Assembly (NCBI RefSeq): GCF_001718415.1
Contig: NZ_CP013377.1
Coordinates: forward strand, 310,001 to 374,000
Source: Burkholderia pseudomultivorans
GTDB lineage: Bacteria; Pseudomonadota; Gammaproteobacteria; Burkholderiales; Burkholderiaceae
Length of the DNA stretch: 64,000 bases
Direction of reading: 5' to 3'
The notes under the pieces are model-generated. The model worked only from the letters and a program-made list of their open reading frames with translations. It was not told the DNA's origin and searched no databases. The translations under genes and the position numbers were made by a program. Shown here one piece after another: positions 47,377-55,575 of the stretch; within the stretch, counting starts at the first letter, position 1, and each line of letters begins with the position of its first letter.

Positions 47377-48933
47377 ATGACTGCTTCCCCGCTCTATATC
47401 CGCGTGCATCCGGACGACAACGTCGCGATCGTAGTCAACGACGGCGGCCTGCCCGAAGGCGCGACGTTCGCCGACGGGCTGACGCTGCGCGAAGGCGTGC
47501 CGCAGGGGCACAAGGTCGCGCTCGCCGATCTCGCGGCCGGCGATCCGGTTATCCGCTACAACGTGGTGATCGGCTACGCGCTGACCGAGCTGCGGCGCGG
47601 CAGCTGGGTCAACGAGCGCACGATGCGGATGCCCGAGCCGCCGGGGCTCGACAACCTGCCGCTCGCGACGCGTCGCGCGCCGCCGCTGCCGCCGCTCGAA
47701 GGCTCTACGTTCGAAGGTTTCCGCAATCCGGACGGCTCGGTCGGCACGCGCAACATCCTCGCGATCACGACGACGGTGCAGTGCGTGGCGGGCGTCGTCG
47801 AGCACGCGGTGAAGCGGATCAAGGCCGAACTGCTGCCGCGCTACCCGAACGTCGACGACGTGGTCGGGCTCGAGCACACGTACGGCTGCGGCGTCGCGAT
47901 CGACGCACCCGACGCCGACATCCCGATCCGCACGCTGCGCAACATCAGCCTGAACCCGAACTTCGGCGGCGAGGTGATGACGGTCAGCCTCGGCTGCGAG
48001 AAGCTGCAGCCGGACCGCCTGCTGCCGCCGGGCGCGATTCCGGTCGTCGCGGCCGAAGGCGAGCCGGACAACGGCGGCGTCGTCTGCCTGCAGGACGCCG
48101 CGCACGTCGGCTTCCAGTCGATGATCGATTCGATCATGACGATGGCCGAATCGCATCTCGAACGGCTGAACCGCCGGCGTCGCGAGACGTGTCCCGCGTC
48201 GGATCTGGTGGTCGGCGTGCAGTGCGGCGGCAGCGATGCGTTCTCCGGATTGACGGCCAATCCGGCGGTCGGCTTCGCGGCCGACCTGCTCGTGCGCGCC
48301 GGCGCGACGATCATGTTCTCCGAGGTGACCGAAGTGCGCGACGGCGTTGCGCAGCTGACGTCGCGCGCGGCGAGCGAGGAGGTCGCGCGCGAGATCGTCC
48401 GCGAGATGGACTGGTACGACCGCTATCTGCAGCGCGGCCGTGTCGACCGCAGCGCGAACACGACGCCCGGCAACAAGAAGGGCGGGCTGTCGAACATCGT
48501 CGAGAAGGCGATGGGCTCGATCGTGAAGTCGGGCAGCGCGCCGATCGCCGGCGTCGTGCGGCCGGGCGAGCGCGCCCGGCAAAAGGGGCTGCTCTACACG
48601 GCGACGCCCGCGAGCGATTTCATCTGCGGCACGCTGCAGCTCGCGGCCGGGATGAACCTGCACGTGTTCACGACGGGGCGCGGCACGCCGTACGGGCTCG
48701 CGCAGGTGCCGGTGATCAAGGTCGCGACGCGCAGCGATCTCGCGCGCCGCTGGCACGACCTGATGGATCTCGACGCGGGGCAGATCGCGACCGGCGCCGC
48801 GACGATCGAGGACGTCGGCTGGGAGCTGTTCCGGCTGATGCTCGACGTCGCAAGCGGCAAGCGTCGCACGTGGGCCGAGCAATGGAAGCTCGCGAATGCG
48901 CTCGTGTTGTTCAATCCGGCGCCGGTGACCTGA
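47377..48933 (+). CDS. garD: Galactarate dehydratase
   Basis: This 518-residue enzyme of the altronate/galactarate dehydratase family has an N-terminal SAF-like domain ([23 protein letters not shown], then [21 protein letters not shown]) and the large C-terminal UxaA domain with [31 protein letters not shown] and [12 protein letters not shown]. It dehydrates galactarate (meso-D-galactarate) to 5-keto-4-deoxyglucarate, the KdgD substrate. The second of two close ATGs (47377) is chosen because AGGA lies 6 bases ahead; at 47371 the AGGA would abut the start codon. Confidence 0.92.
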   Translation: MTASPLYIRVHPDDNVAIVVNDGGLPEGATFADGLTLREGVPQGHKVALADLAAGDPVIRYNVVIGYALTELRRGSWVNERTMRMPEPPGLDNLPLATRRAPPLPPLEGSTFEGFRNPDGSVGTRNILAITTTVQCVAGVVEHAVKRIKAELLPRYPNVDDVVGLEHTYGCGVAIDAPDADIPIRTLRNISLNPNFGGEVMTVSLGCEKLQPDRLLPPGAIPVVAAEGEPDNGGVVCLQDAAHVGFQSMIDSIMTMAESHLERLNRRRRETCPASDLVVGVQCGGSDAFSGLTANPAVGFAADLLVRAGATIMFSEVTEVRDGVAQLTSRAASEEVAREIVREMDWYDRYLQRGRVDRSANTTPGNKKGGLSNIVEKAMGSIVKSGSAPIAGVVRPGERARQKGLLYTATPASDFICGTLQLAAGMNLHVFTTGRGTPYGLAQVPVIKVATRSDLARRWHDLMDLDAGQIATGAATIEDVGWELFRLMLDVASGKRRTWAEQWKLANALVLFNPAPVT

Positions 48934-48978
48934 CGCGCGCGGCGTCGCCGGTTCGGTTCCGGCGCAACGCGCGAGCGA

Positions 48979-49004
48979 ACGGGCGCCTGCGGGCGCCCGT
49001 TTTG
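48979..49004 (+). terminator. Rho-independent terminator of garD
   Basis: A 9-bp stem (ACGGGCGCC with GGCGCCCGT) and short loop are followed by TTTT, 46 bp after the garD stop codon. Confidence 0.75.
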
Positions 49005-49229
49005 CCTGTGTCGGGCGGCGCGCCGGTCAGGCGGATTCCAGCGGCAGCGACAGCCCGACCTTGACGCGCGACATCAAGACCATCGACCCCGCGCGGCGAC
49101 GCCCCCATCGCCGCACATTGCTTACCTGCGACGTAATCGACCACCGCCGCGAGGCCGGCGACGATGACGTTACGCGATTCGCAACGTTCGCGACAACGTC
49201 GTCCCGTCATCCACTCACAGGAGCCTCGC

Positions 49230-49613
49230 ATGAACACCGTCCAGTCCACCCACACCGACCTGATCGACCGCTACTTCGACGCGTGGAACGAATCCGACGT
49301 CGTGCGGCGGCGCGCGCTGATCGACGCGACCTACGCAAGCGACGCGACGTATCGCGATCCGCTGATGACCGGCGACGGCCACGCGGGCATCGACACGATG
49401 ATCGCGGCCGTGCAGGCGCGTTTTCCCGCGTATCGCTTTCGCCGCACGACCGACGTCGATGCGTTCGGCCAGCACCTGCGCTTTTCGTGGGCGCTGGTAT
49501 CGCCGGACGGCGCGGCGATCGTGAAAGGCTCGGACTTCGGCACCGTCGACGCGGCGGGCCGCCTGAAGTCGGTGACGGGCTTCATCGACGAAATGCCGGC
49601 CGCGGCGGCGTGA
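49230..49613 (+). CDS. NTF2-like/SnoaL-like protein
   Basis: This 127-residue protein has the cone-shaped NTF2 fold pattern: LIDRYFDAWNESDVVRRRALIDATYASDATYRDPLMTGDGHAGID, then AYRFRRTTDVDAFGQHLRFSWAL. Members act as small ligand-binding proteins or polyketide-type cyclases; the role here is unknown. CAGGAG precedes the ATG at 49230. It stands apart from garD, after its terminator. Confidence 0.82.
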   Translation: MNTVQSTHTDLIDRYFDAWNESDVVRRRALIDATYASDATYRDPLMTGDGHAGIDTMIAAVQARFPAYRFRRTTDVDAFGQHLRFSWALVSPDGAAIVKGSDFGTVDAAGRLKSVTGFIDEMPAAAA

Positions 49614-49689
49614 CGCGCACGAAGTAGGCGCGGCGACCGGGATCGGGTAACGTTACGCGGTTCGTTCCCGATACCGGAGGCTTACCCCC

Positions 49690-50145
49690 ATGCTCAAGCA
49701 TCTCGATCCGCTGCTGCACGCCGACATCCTCCACGCGCTGCGCGCGATGGGCCACGGAGACGAAGTGGTGATCTGCGACGCGAACTTCCCGGCCGAATCC
49801 GTCGCGCAGCATACGGTGGTCGGTCGCGCGCTGCGGATCGACGGCGCCGATTCGGCGCGCGTCGTGCGCGCGGTGCTGTCGGTGCTGCCGCTCGACACCT
49901 TCGTCGATACGCCCGCATGGCGGATGGGAGTGGTCGGCGATCCGGCGGCGGTGCCGCCCGTGCAGCGCGAAGTGCAGGCCGAGATCGACCGCGCGGAAGG
50001 ACGCGCGGTGCCGCTGGCGGGCATCGATCGCTTCGCGTTCTACGAGCGCGCGCAGCAGGCGTATGCGGTGATCGTCACCGGCGAGCTGCGCGGCTACGGC
50101 TGTTTCATCTTCAAAAAAGGCGTGTTGTTGAGCGACGCGAACTAA
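49690..50145 (+). CDS. RbsD/FucU-family protein, L-fucose mutarotase-like
   Basis: This 151-residue protein has the family motif HADILHALRAMGHGDEVVICDANFPAES with the catalytic His near the N-terminus, then a C-terminal FYERAQQAYAVIVTGELRGYGCFIFKKGV. FucU interconverts alpha and beta L-fucose anomers. It has no adjacent fucose-catabolic genes, so the sugar is uncertain. Its start follows GGAGG by a short spacer. Confidence 0.88.
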   Translation: MLKHLDPLLHADILHALRAMGHGDEVVICDANFPAESVAQHTVVGRALRIDGADSARVVRAVLSVLPLDTFVDTPAWRMGVVGDPAAVPPVQREVQAEIDRAEGRAVPLAGIDRFAFYERAQQAYAVIVTGELRGYGCFIFKKGVLLSDAN

Positions 50146-50322
50146 ACGCGCGGGCGGCCAGCGTCGTTCGCGCGGCCGCTATCGTGTAAAGATTTGCTAC
50201 AACCTTTTGCTTGGATGCGGCGGAAAGAGCCTCTATTCTGGCCCATTTGCCGGGGCCCGCAGGCCCCCGGGCCGTCCCGGCGCACCCGGACGGCCGGATG
50301 AACGACCTACGAGGAGAGAGGC

Positions 50323-50760
50323 ATGACGCGTTCCGTCGATTCCGGCGTCATTTTTTTCGCACGCCTGGCGCTGGCGGCGTTGTTTTTGTGGGGCGGCGTG
50401 ATGAAGCTGCTCGGCTATGGCGATTTCGTCGGCTATCTGCGTGGCCTGAACGTGCCGTTTGCGCAGTACCTGGCGCCGGTCGTCGTCGCGATCGAGGCGC
50501 TCGGCGGCCTGCTGCTGATCGTCGGCTACAAGGTGAAGCCGCTCGCGCTGCTGATGGCGCTCTACACGGTCGCGACCGCGATGGTCGGGCACAATTTCTG
50601 GGACGCGACGGACGCCGCGGTCCAGCACGACATGGTGATTCACTTCTGGAAGAACATCGCGATTGCCGGCGGCTTCCTGCTGTTGTTCGTCACGGGCGCG
50701 GGCGGCGCGAGCATCGATGCGCTGCGCCGGCCGAGCTCGTCGTACGGCAGCCTGCGCTGA
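50323..50760 (+). CDS. DoxX-family membrane protein
   Basis: This 145-residue protein has four predicted helices and the DoxX pattern: FFARLALAALFLWGGVMKLLGY, APVVVAIEALGGLLLIVG, KPLALLMALYTVATAMVGHNFWD and HFWKNIAIAGGFLLLFVTG. DoxX proteins are quinone- or redox-associated membrane proteins of poorly known role. GAGGAGAGAGG precedes the start. It ends at a strong bidirectional terminator. Confidence 0.88.
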   Translation: MTRSVDSGVIFFARLALAALFLWGGVMKLLGYGDFVGYLRGLNVPFAQYLAPVVVAIEALGGLLLIVGYKVKPLALLMALYTVATAMVGHNFWDATDAAVQHDMVIHFWKNIAIAGGFLLLFVTGAGGASIDALRRPSSSYGSLR

Positions 50761-50802
50761 GCGCGCGACGCCGCTCGCCGAGTCGGCACACCGGATAAAG
50801 CA

Positions 50803-50841
50803 GAAGGGCCGAATCCCGCACGCCGCGGGATTCGGCCCTTC
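50803..50841. terminator. Strong bidirectional terminator
   Basis: A perfect 17-bp stem (GAAGGGCCGAATCCCGC and its complement) with a 5-base loop lies between the convergent DoxX and MHS carrier genes. The symmetrical AA/TT flanks allow use in both directions. Confidence 0.85.
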
Positions 50842-50868
50842 GTTCATGGACGGCCGGTGTGCTGCCGC

Positions 50869-52176
50869 TCAGTGCGGCGCATCCGCCTTCGCATCCTTCG
50901 CGAACTGCGCGGCAATCGCGCCGAGTACGCAGATCGCCGCGACGTACACGACCGGCGCCAGCGGATTCGACTTCATCATCAGCGACACGATCACCGGCGT
51001 GAGGCCGCCGAAGATCGCATAGGCGACGTTGTACGAGAACGAGATGCCCGAGAAGCGCACGACGGCCGGGAAGCTCTTGACCATCACGAACGGCACCGCG
51101 CCGATCGTGCCGACCATGAAGCCCGCGATGCCGTAGTAGAGCGGCAGCGTCGACGCGTCGGCCGCGACCTGCACGAACAGCAGGTAGTAGCACGCGGCCA
51201 GCACGAGGCCGCCGATGCCGAGCACGCGCTTCGCGCCGATCCAGCCCGCGAGCGAACCCGCGCAGATGCAGCCGGCCGTCAGGCACAGCGTCGCGATGCT
51301 GTTCGCGAACAGCGTCGTCGCGGGCGTCAGGTGAAACTGCTTCTGCAGCAGCGCGGGCGTCATCAGGATCACGACGACGATCGCGGCCGACAGCATCCAC
51401 GTGAGCAGCATCGACACGATCACCGCGCGGCCGTGGTCGCGCAGCACGGCCTTCAGCGGAATCTCGGCGGCGAGCGCCTTCTTCGCCTTCATCTCGGCGA
51501 ACACCGGCGTCTCGTGCAGCCAGCGGCGCAGGTACACCGAGAACAGCCCGAATACGCCGCCGAGCAGGAACGGGATGCGCCACGCGAACGCGGCGACTTC
51601 GGCTGTCGAGTAGCGGCTGTTGATGCCGGCGGCGACGAGCGAGCCGAGCAGGATGCCGGCCGTCAGGCCCGAGGTCAGCGTGCCGCACGCGTAGCCGATG
51701 TGCCGCGACGGCACGTGTTCGGAGACGAACACCCATGCGCCTGGCACTTCGCCGCCGACCGCCGCGCCCTGCAGGATGCGGAACAGCAGCAGCAACACCG
51801 GCGCGAGGATGCCGATCGTGTCGTAGGTCGGCAGCAGGCCCATCAGCAGCGTCGGCACGGACATCATCAGCACGCTCAGCGTGAACATCCGCTTGCGGCC
51901 GACGAGGTCGCCGAAGTGCGCCATGATCACGCCGCCGAGCGGACGCGCGAGATAGCCGGCCGCGAAGATGCCGAACGTCTGCAGCTGGCGCAGCCAGTCG
52001 GGAATGTCGTGCGGGAAGAACAGCTGCCCGATCGCGGGCGCGAAGAACACGAAGATGATGAAGTCGTAGAACTCGAGGGCGCCGCCGAGTGCGGCGAGGC
52101 CGAGGGTCTTGTAGTCGCTGCGCGTGAGCGCGCGTTCGGCGGCGCGAGGCACGCCGCTCAATTCGGAAGCTTGCAT
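50869..52176 (-). CDS. MFS transporter, metabolite:H+ symporter (MHS/ProP-like) family
   Basis: This 435-residue carrier has about 12 helices and MHS motifs: LGGALEFYDFIIFVFFAPAI at TM1, LARPLGGVIMAHFGDLVGRKRMF in the TM2-3 loop and RILQGAAVGGEVPGAWVFVSEHV. Substrates in this family are carboxylates, proline/betaine and aromatic acids. The ATG at 52176 is used because the upstream frame is Arg-rich junk in the promoter region. No catabolic partner is adjacent. Confidence 0.88.
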   Translation of the reverse strand: MQASELSGVPRAAERALTRSDYKTLGLAALGGALEFYDFIIFVFFAPAIGQLFFPHDIPDWLRQLQTFGIFAAGYLARPLGGVIMAHFGDLVGRKRMFTLSVLMMSVPTLLMGLLPTYDTIGILAPVLLLLFRILQGAAVGGEVPGAWVFVSEHVPSRHIGYACGTLTSGLTAGILLGSLVAAGINSRYSTAEVAAFAWRIPFLLGGVFGLFSVYLRRWLHETPVFAEMKAKKALAAEIPLKAVLRDHGRAVIVSMLLTWMLSAAIVVVILMTPALLQKQFHLTPATTLFANSIATLCLTAGCICAGSLAGWIGAKRVLGIGGLVLAACYYLLFVQVAADASTLPLYYGIAGFMVGTIGAVPFVMVKSFPAVVRFSGISFSYNVAYAIFGGLTPVIVSLMMKSNPLAPVVYVAAICVLGAIAAQFAKDAKADAPH

Positions 52177-52483
52177 GGTCAGGACGATCGGTTTTCGAAT
52201 GTTGTTGTCGGTGCTGCGTCTCCGGGGCCCGCTATCGACGTGGACTGGCGAGGGCGCAACCTGCGTCGTCGGAAGGCGCGTCGCGCGTCGGATGGACGTG
52301 CGACACACGCGCCGCCGCACCGGGATGGGGCGCGGCGGAGACGAAGCGTCAAAGCGGGTGGGGGGATTCTACAGGAGCGCGAAATGCGCGCGGACGGCGC
52401 AGGTCGAGGGCGGCTTCGACTTCGGCGGGAAGCGGCACATGGAGAGGCGCGCGCCGGGCGTGCCGTGTGCGCGCCGCCGGCGC
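52177..52483. other. Intergenic region between the LivK-like and MHS carrier genes
   Basis: The 307 bp contain no recognisable gene. Both neighbours are on the minus strand, so it should hold the carrier promoter near 52180-52230 and the end of the binding-protein transcript. No clear hairpin was found. Confidence 0.4.
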
Positions 52484-53620
52484 TCAGTTGCCGGCGATCG
52501 TGTCGACCGGCTTGAACGCGCCGTGCTCGACGCGGTAGATCGTCACGGGTGCGTCCTTCAGGTCGCCCTTCGCGTCGTACGCGATGCTGGGCGCCGACAC
52601 GCCCTTGATCGACACCTTGCCGAGATACGGCGTGTACACCTTCGGATCGGTCGAATTCGCGTTCTTCATCGCGGTGAGCAGCGCGATCGTGCCGTCGTAG
52701 GCGTACGGCGAGTAGGTGATCACGTCTTCGTTGAAACGCGCCTTGTAGCGCGCCGCGTAGCCCGCGAAACCGGGCATCTTTTCCTTCGGCAGCCCGCCCA
52801 TGTAGACGATCGCGCCTTCGGCCGCTTCGCCGCCGACCTTCAGGAAGGTCGGCGAGCGCGACATCTCGCCCGTCACGAATGCGGACTTCATCCCGAGCTG
52901 GCGCATCTTGCGGATCATCGGCGACGACTGTGCATCGCCGCCGCCGTAGAAGATCGCATCCGGGTTGATGCCCTTCAGGTTGGTCAGGATCGCCGAGAAG
53001 TCGAGCGCCTTGTCGTTCGTGAAGTCGCGCTTGACGATCGTGCCGCCCGCGGCCTGCACGGCCTTCGCGAATTCGTCGGCGATGCCCTGGCCGTAGGCCG
53101 TGCGGTCGTCGATGATCGCGATGCGCTTGAAGTGCAGGTTCTTCACCGCGTACGTGCCGACGATGCGGCCCGCCTGCGCGTCGCTCGTCAGCAGGCGGTA
53201 GGTCGTCTTGTAGCCGCGCGCCGTGTATTGCGGCGACGTCGCCATCGACACCTGCGGCAGGCCCGCGCGATCGTACAGGTCGGACGCCGGAATGCTGGTG
53301 CCCGAGTTGAAGTGGCCGACGATGCCGCGTACGTTGTCGTCGATCAGGCGCTGCGCGACCGTCGTGCCGGTGCGCGGATCGGCCTGGTCGTCCTGCGAGT
53401 CGAGCTGGAACGTGACGGGCTTGCCGCCGATCGTCGGCCCGGTCGCGTTGAAATCGGCGATCGCGAGCTGCACGCCTTTCTGCATGTCCGTGCCGTAGTT
53501 CGACTGCGGGCCCGTGAGCGGCGCGGCAAAACCGATCTTGACGACCTCGGCGGCGATGGCGTGCGCGCCCGAGAACGCGCAGGCAGCGGCCAGCGCGACG
53601 TGCGATACCTTCAGCTTCAC
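52484..53620 (-). CDS. LivK-like branched-chain amino acid ABC substrate-binding protein
   Basis: This 378-residue periplasmic protein has a signal peptide (residues 1-23, ending SGAHAIAA) and the type I binding-protein fold: VVKIGFAAPLTGPQSNYGTDMQKGVQLAI, IVGHFNSGTSIPASDLYDRAGLPQVS, RIAIIDDRTAYGQGIADEFAK and ITYSPYAYDGT. These proteins feed LivHMGF-type importers of branched-chain or related amino acids. No permease or ATPase genes are near, so it must share a transporter encoded elsewhere. The GTG at 53620 is chosen because AGGGG lies 8 bases upstream; another GTG is 6 bp earlier. Confidence 0.88.
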   Translation of the reverse strand: MKLKVSHVALAAACAFSGAHAIAAEVVKIGFAAPLTGPQSNYGTDMQKGVQLAIADFNATGPTIGGKPVTFQLDSQDDQADPRTGTTVAQRLIDDNVRGIVGHFNSGTSIPASDLYDRAGLPQVSMATSPQYTARGYKTTYRLLTSDAQAGRIVGTYAVKNLHFKRIAIIDDRTAYGQGIADEFAKAVQAAGGTIVKRDFTNDKALDFSAILTNLKGINPDAIFYGGGDAQSSPMIRKMRQLGMKSAFVTGEMSRSPTFLKVGGEAAEGAIVYMGGLPKEKMPGFAGYAARYKARFNEDVITYSPYAYDGTIALLTAMKNANSTDPKVYTPYLGKVSIKGVSAPSIAYDAKGDLKDAPVTIYRVEHGAFKPVDTIAGN

Positions 53621-53903
53621 TTTCACTTCCCCTTGATGGCGTGGTTGGGCTCGCCGGTTGCGGCCGGCGGCGGTAAGCGGGGCGAGACGCGTCGTGCGGC
53701 GGCCCGGCGCGACAGCCGTGCAGCGGGGCCGCGCGCCGCGGCTTGCGGGCCTTGTCCGGTTGTGCCGGAATCGGCTTGCGCCGCGGTTGCGGCTGGATGC
53801 CGGGTGCCGCGGCTGCGGCGGTGGCCGAATGTCGTCTCGTGACCGTGGAGCGAAGTCTAGGTAGCGAAAATGCGCGCGTCTTGCGCGTTCGATGCGCGCG
53901 CGG

Positions 53904-53925
53904 CGACGATATCGGCATATCGTCG
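53904..53925. promoter_or_regulatory. Perfect 9-4-9 palindrome between the LivK-like and PAS-AraC genes
   Basis: CGACGATAT-CGGC-ATATCGTCG lies in the 487-bp divergent region (53621-54107) that otherwise contains no gene. It sits 284 bp from the binding-protein start and 183 bp from the AraC start. The perfect symmetry indicates a dimeric regulator site; which protein binds is unknown. Confidence 0.6.
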
Positions 53926-54107
53926 ATAACCCTGTATATGCTGAAATCGTCATCGCGAATGCGCAGTCGGGCCAAGACGCGATGCGGTGCTGTTTCTACG
54001 ATGGCGATTTCGGGATTCGCGACGGCACTGCGCGCGTGCGCGACCGGCGCGGTGGCGCGGCGCCCCTATAATCGACGCCATCAGCCACTCGCTTCGCGGA
54101 TGCCGGG

Positions 54108-54902
54108 ATGACGACCACGCTTGCCGCACCTTCCATGAGCCTGTCCGACACGCTGCGCCACCCGTCCGGCAACGCCGACCTCGACGCGATGCTCGCGCAC
54201 TTCCGCCTGCTCGAGCCGGTATTCGACGCGCTGCCCGACGTCGCGTTCTTCGTGAAGGACGCCGACGGCCGCTACGCGCTCGTCAATCGCACGCTCGCGA
54301 TGCGCTGCGGCTACAAGGACAAGCGCGAGCTGCTCGGCAAGACGACCGACGAAGTGTTTCCGCGCCGCTTCGGCCGCAGCTATTTCGAGCAGGACATGGC
54401 GACGATCAACGCCGGCCAGCAACTGACCGACCAGCTCGAACTGCACCTGTATCCGGGGCGGCTGCCGGGCTGGTGCCTGACCTGCAAGGAGCCGTTGCGC
54501 GACGCGGCCGGCAAGGTGGTCGGCCTCGCGGGCATTTCGCGCGACCTGCGCGCGCACGAAGGGTCGCATCCGGCATACAGCCGGCTCGCGGACGTGGTCC
54601 AGCACATCCAGGATCACTACGTGCAGCCGCTGAACCTGAAGCAGCTCGCGCAGATGGCCGGGATGTCGGTCGCGCAGCTCGAGCGCTATTTCCACAAGGT
54701 GTTTCACCTGACGCCGCGGCAGGTGCTGCTGAAGACGCGGCTCGACGCGGCGACCGCGCTGCTCGTCACGCACGACAAGGTGACCGACGTCGCGGCGCTA
54801 TGCGGCTACACGGATCACAGCGCGTTTACGCGCCAGTTCAAGGCGACGGTCGGCGTCACGCCGACGGAATACCGGATGATGCTGCAGGAGCGGGCGGGGT
54901 AG
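54108..54902 (+). CDS. AraC-family regulator with N-terminal PAS domain
   Basis: This 264-residue protein has a PAS_4-like sensor at about 35-150 (VFDALPDVAFFVKDADGRYALVNRTLAMRCGYKDKRELLGKTTDEVFP). A double-HTH AraC domain follows at 160-262 (LKQLAQMAGMSVAQLERYFHKVFHLTPRQ, then VTDVAALCGYTDHSAFTRQFKATVGVTPTEYR). It is divergent from the LivK-like gene and is the likely regulator of it. The PAS ligand is unknown. Confidence 0.9.
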   Translation: MTTTLAAPSMSLSDTLRHPSGNADLDAMLAHFRLLEPVFDALPDVAFFVKDADGRYALVNRTLAMRCGYKDKRELLGKTTDEVFPRRFGRSYFEQDMATINAGQQLTDQLELHLYPGRLPGWCLTCKEPLRDAAGKVVGLAGISRDLRAHEGSHPAYSRLADVVQHIQDHYVQPLNLKQLAQMAGMSVAQLERYFHKVFHLTPRQVLLKTRLDAATALLVTHDKVTDVAALCGYTDHSAFTRQFKATVGVTPTEYRMMLQERAG

Positions 54903-54972
54903 GATGCCGCGCCGGCGAAGCCGACGCGGCGCAAGTAGGGAAGTGCGGAAATGCTAGGGAGAAGGCGGCCGC

Positions 54973-55236
54973 TCAGCGGTAGCCGAGCCCCTTCAGGACG
55001 GCCGTGCCGTTTTCGGTCAGGCGGAAGCTCGGTGCGGTATCGGCGTCGAGCTTGACCATTTCGACGAGACCGGCTTCCTGCAGCGCCGGCAGCTCGGGTT
55101 TGGCGTTCGCGCCGATCGGCGCGTGCAGCAGGACGAGCAGTGTCGCGATTTCGTGATGACTGAGCAGGCGGCGCAGCATCGTCTTTTTCACTGGGGGTGC
55201 GGCCGGGCGGCCCGCGGGTGCTTCTACGGCGCTCAT
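54973..55236 (-). CDS. Small unknown protein, winged-helix-like
   Basis: This 87-residue protein has a basic Pro/Ala-rich start and a core (LLSHHEIATLLVLLHAPIGANAKPELPALQEAGLVEMVKL, then FRLTENGTAVLKGLGYR) that resembles the recognition helix and wing of a MarR- or phage-type winged helix. There is no signal peptide. It converges with the AraC gene. The DNA-binding idea is weak inference. Confidence 0.7.
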   Translation of the reverse strand: MSAVEAPAGRPAAPPVKKTMLRRLLSHHEIATLLVLLHAPIGANAKPELPALQEAGLVEMVKLDADTAPSFRLTENGTAVLKGLGYR

Positions 55237-55575
55237 CGCTATCCTCCGTTTTCGAGAGATTCTTCGGGTTTGGAGACGGATGGTGCCGAGCAAGACTTAA
55301 GCGATTCTTAAAACCGCGGGGTGCCCCGCGATGCTGCGGCGTCGGGCGAGTTACGGCATGTAACGTCGTACGGAAGGCCGAAAGAAGTTTTGTTGCGGTT
55401 TGGGGCGTCGGCGGGGGCGCGGCGGCCCGATTCTCCTCGATTCGATGGCCGGGACGGCGGTCGGGGCGCACAGCCGAAGGGAGCCGGAGCGTCGGTTCGA
55501 ACACCGGCCTTAACGCGCGGTCGCGACGGTTGATACGATCCGGCCCCGCTCCGCTTCGGAGTTCCCGTTCTTCCC
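55237..55575. other. 339-bp intergenic region upstream of the small winged-helix-like gene
   Basis: No gene was found. It contains a minus-strand hairpin terminator at 55311-55330 for the quiC transcript, and the promoter of the small gene should lie to its left, between 55237 and 55310. Confidence 0.45.
55311..55330 (-). terminator. Rho-independent terminator on the minus strand after quiC
   Basis: Read on the minus strand, CGCGGGG-CA-CCCCGCG (7-bp perfect stem) is followed by GTTTTAAG. It lies about 245 bp after the quiC stop and ahead of the next minus-strand gene. Confidence 0.6.
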
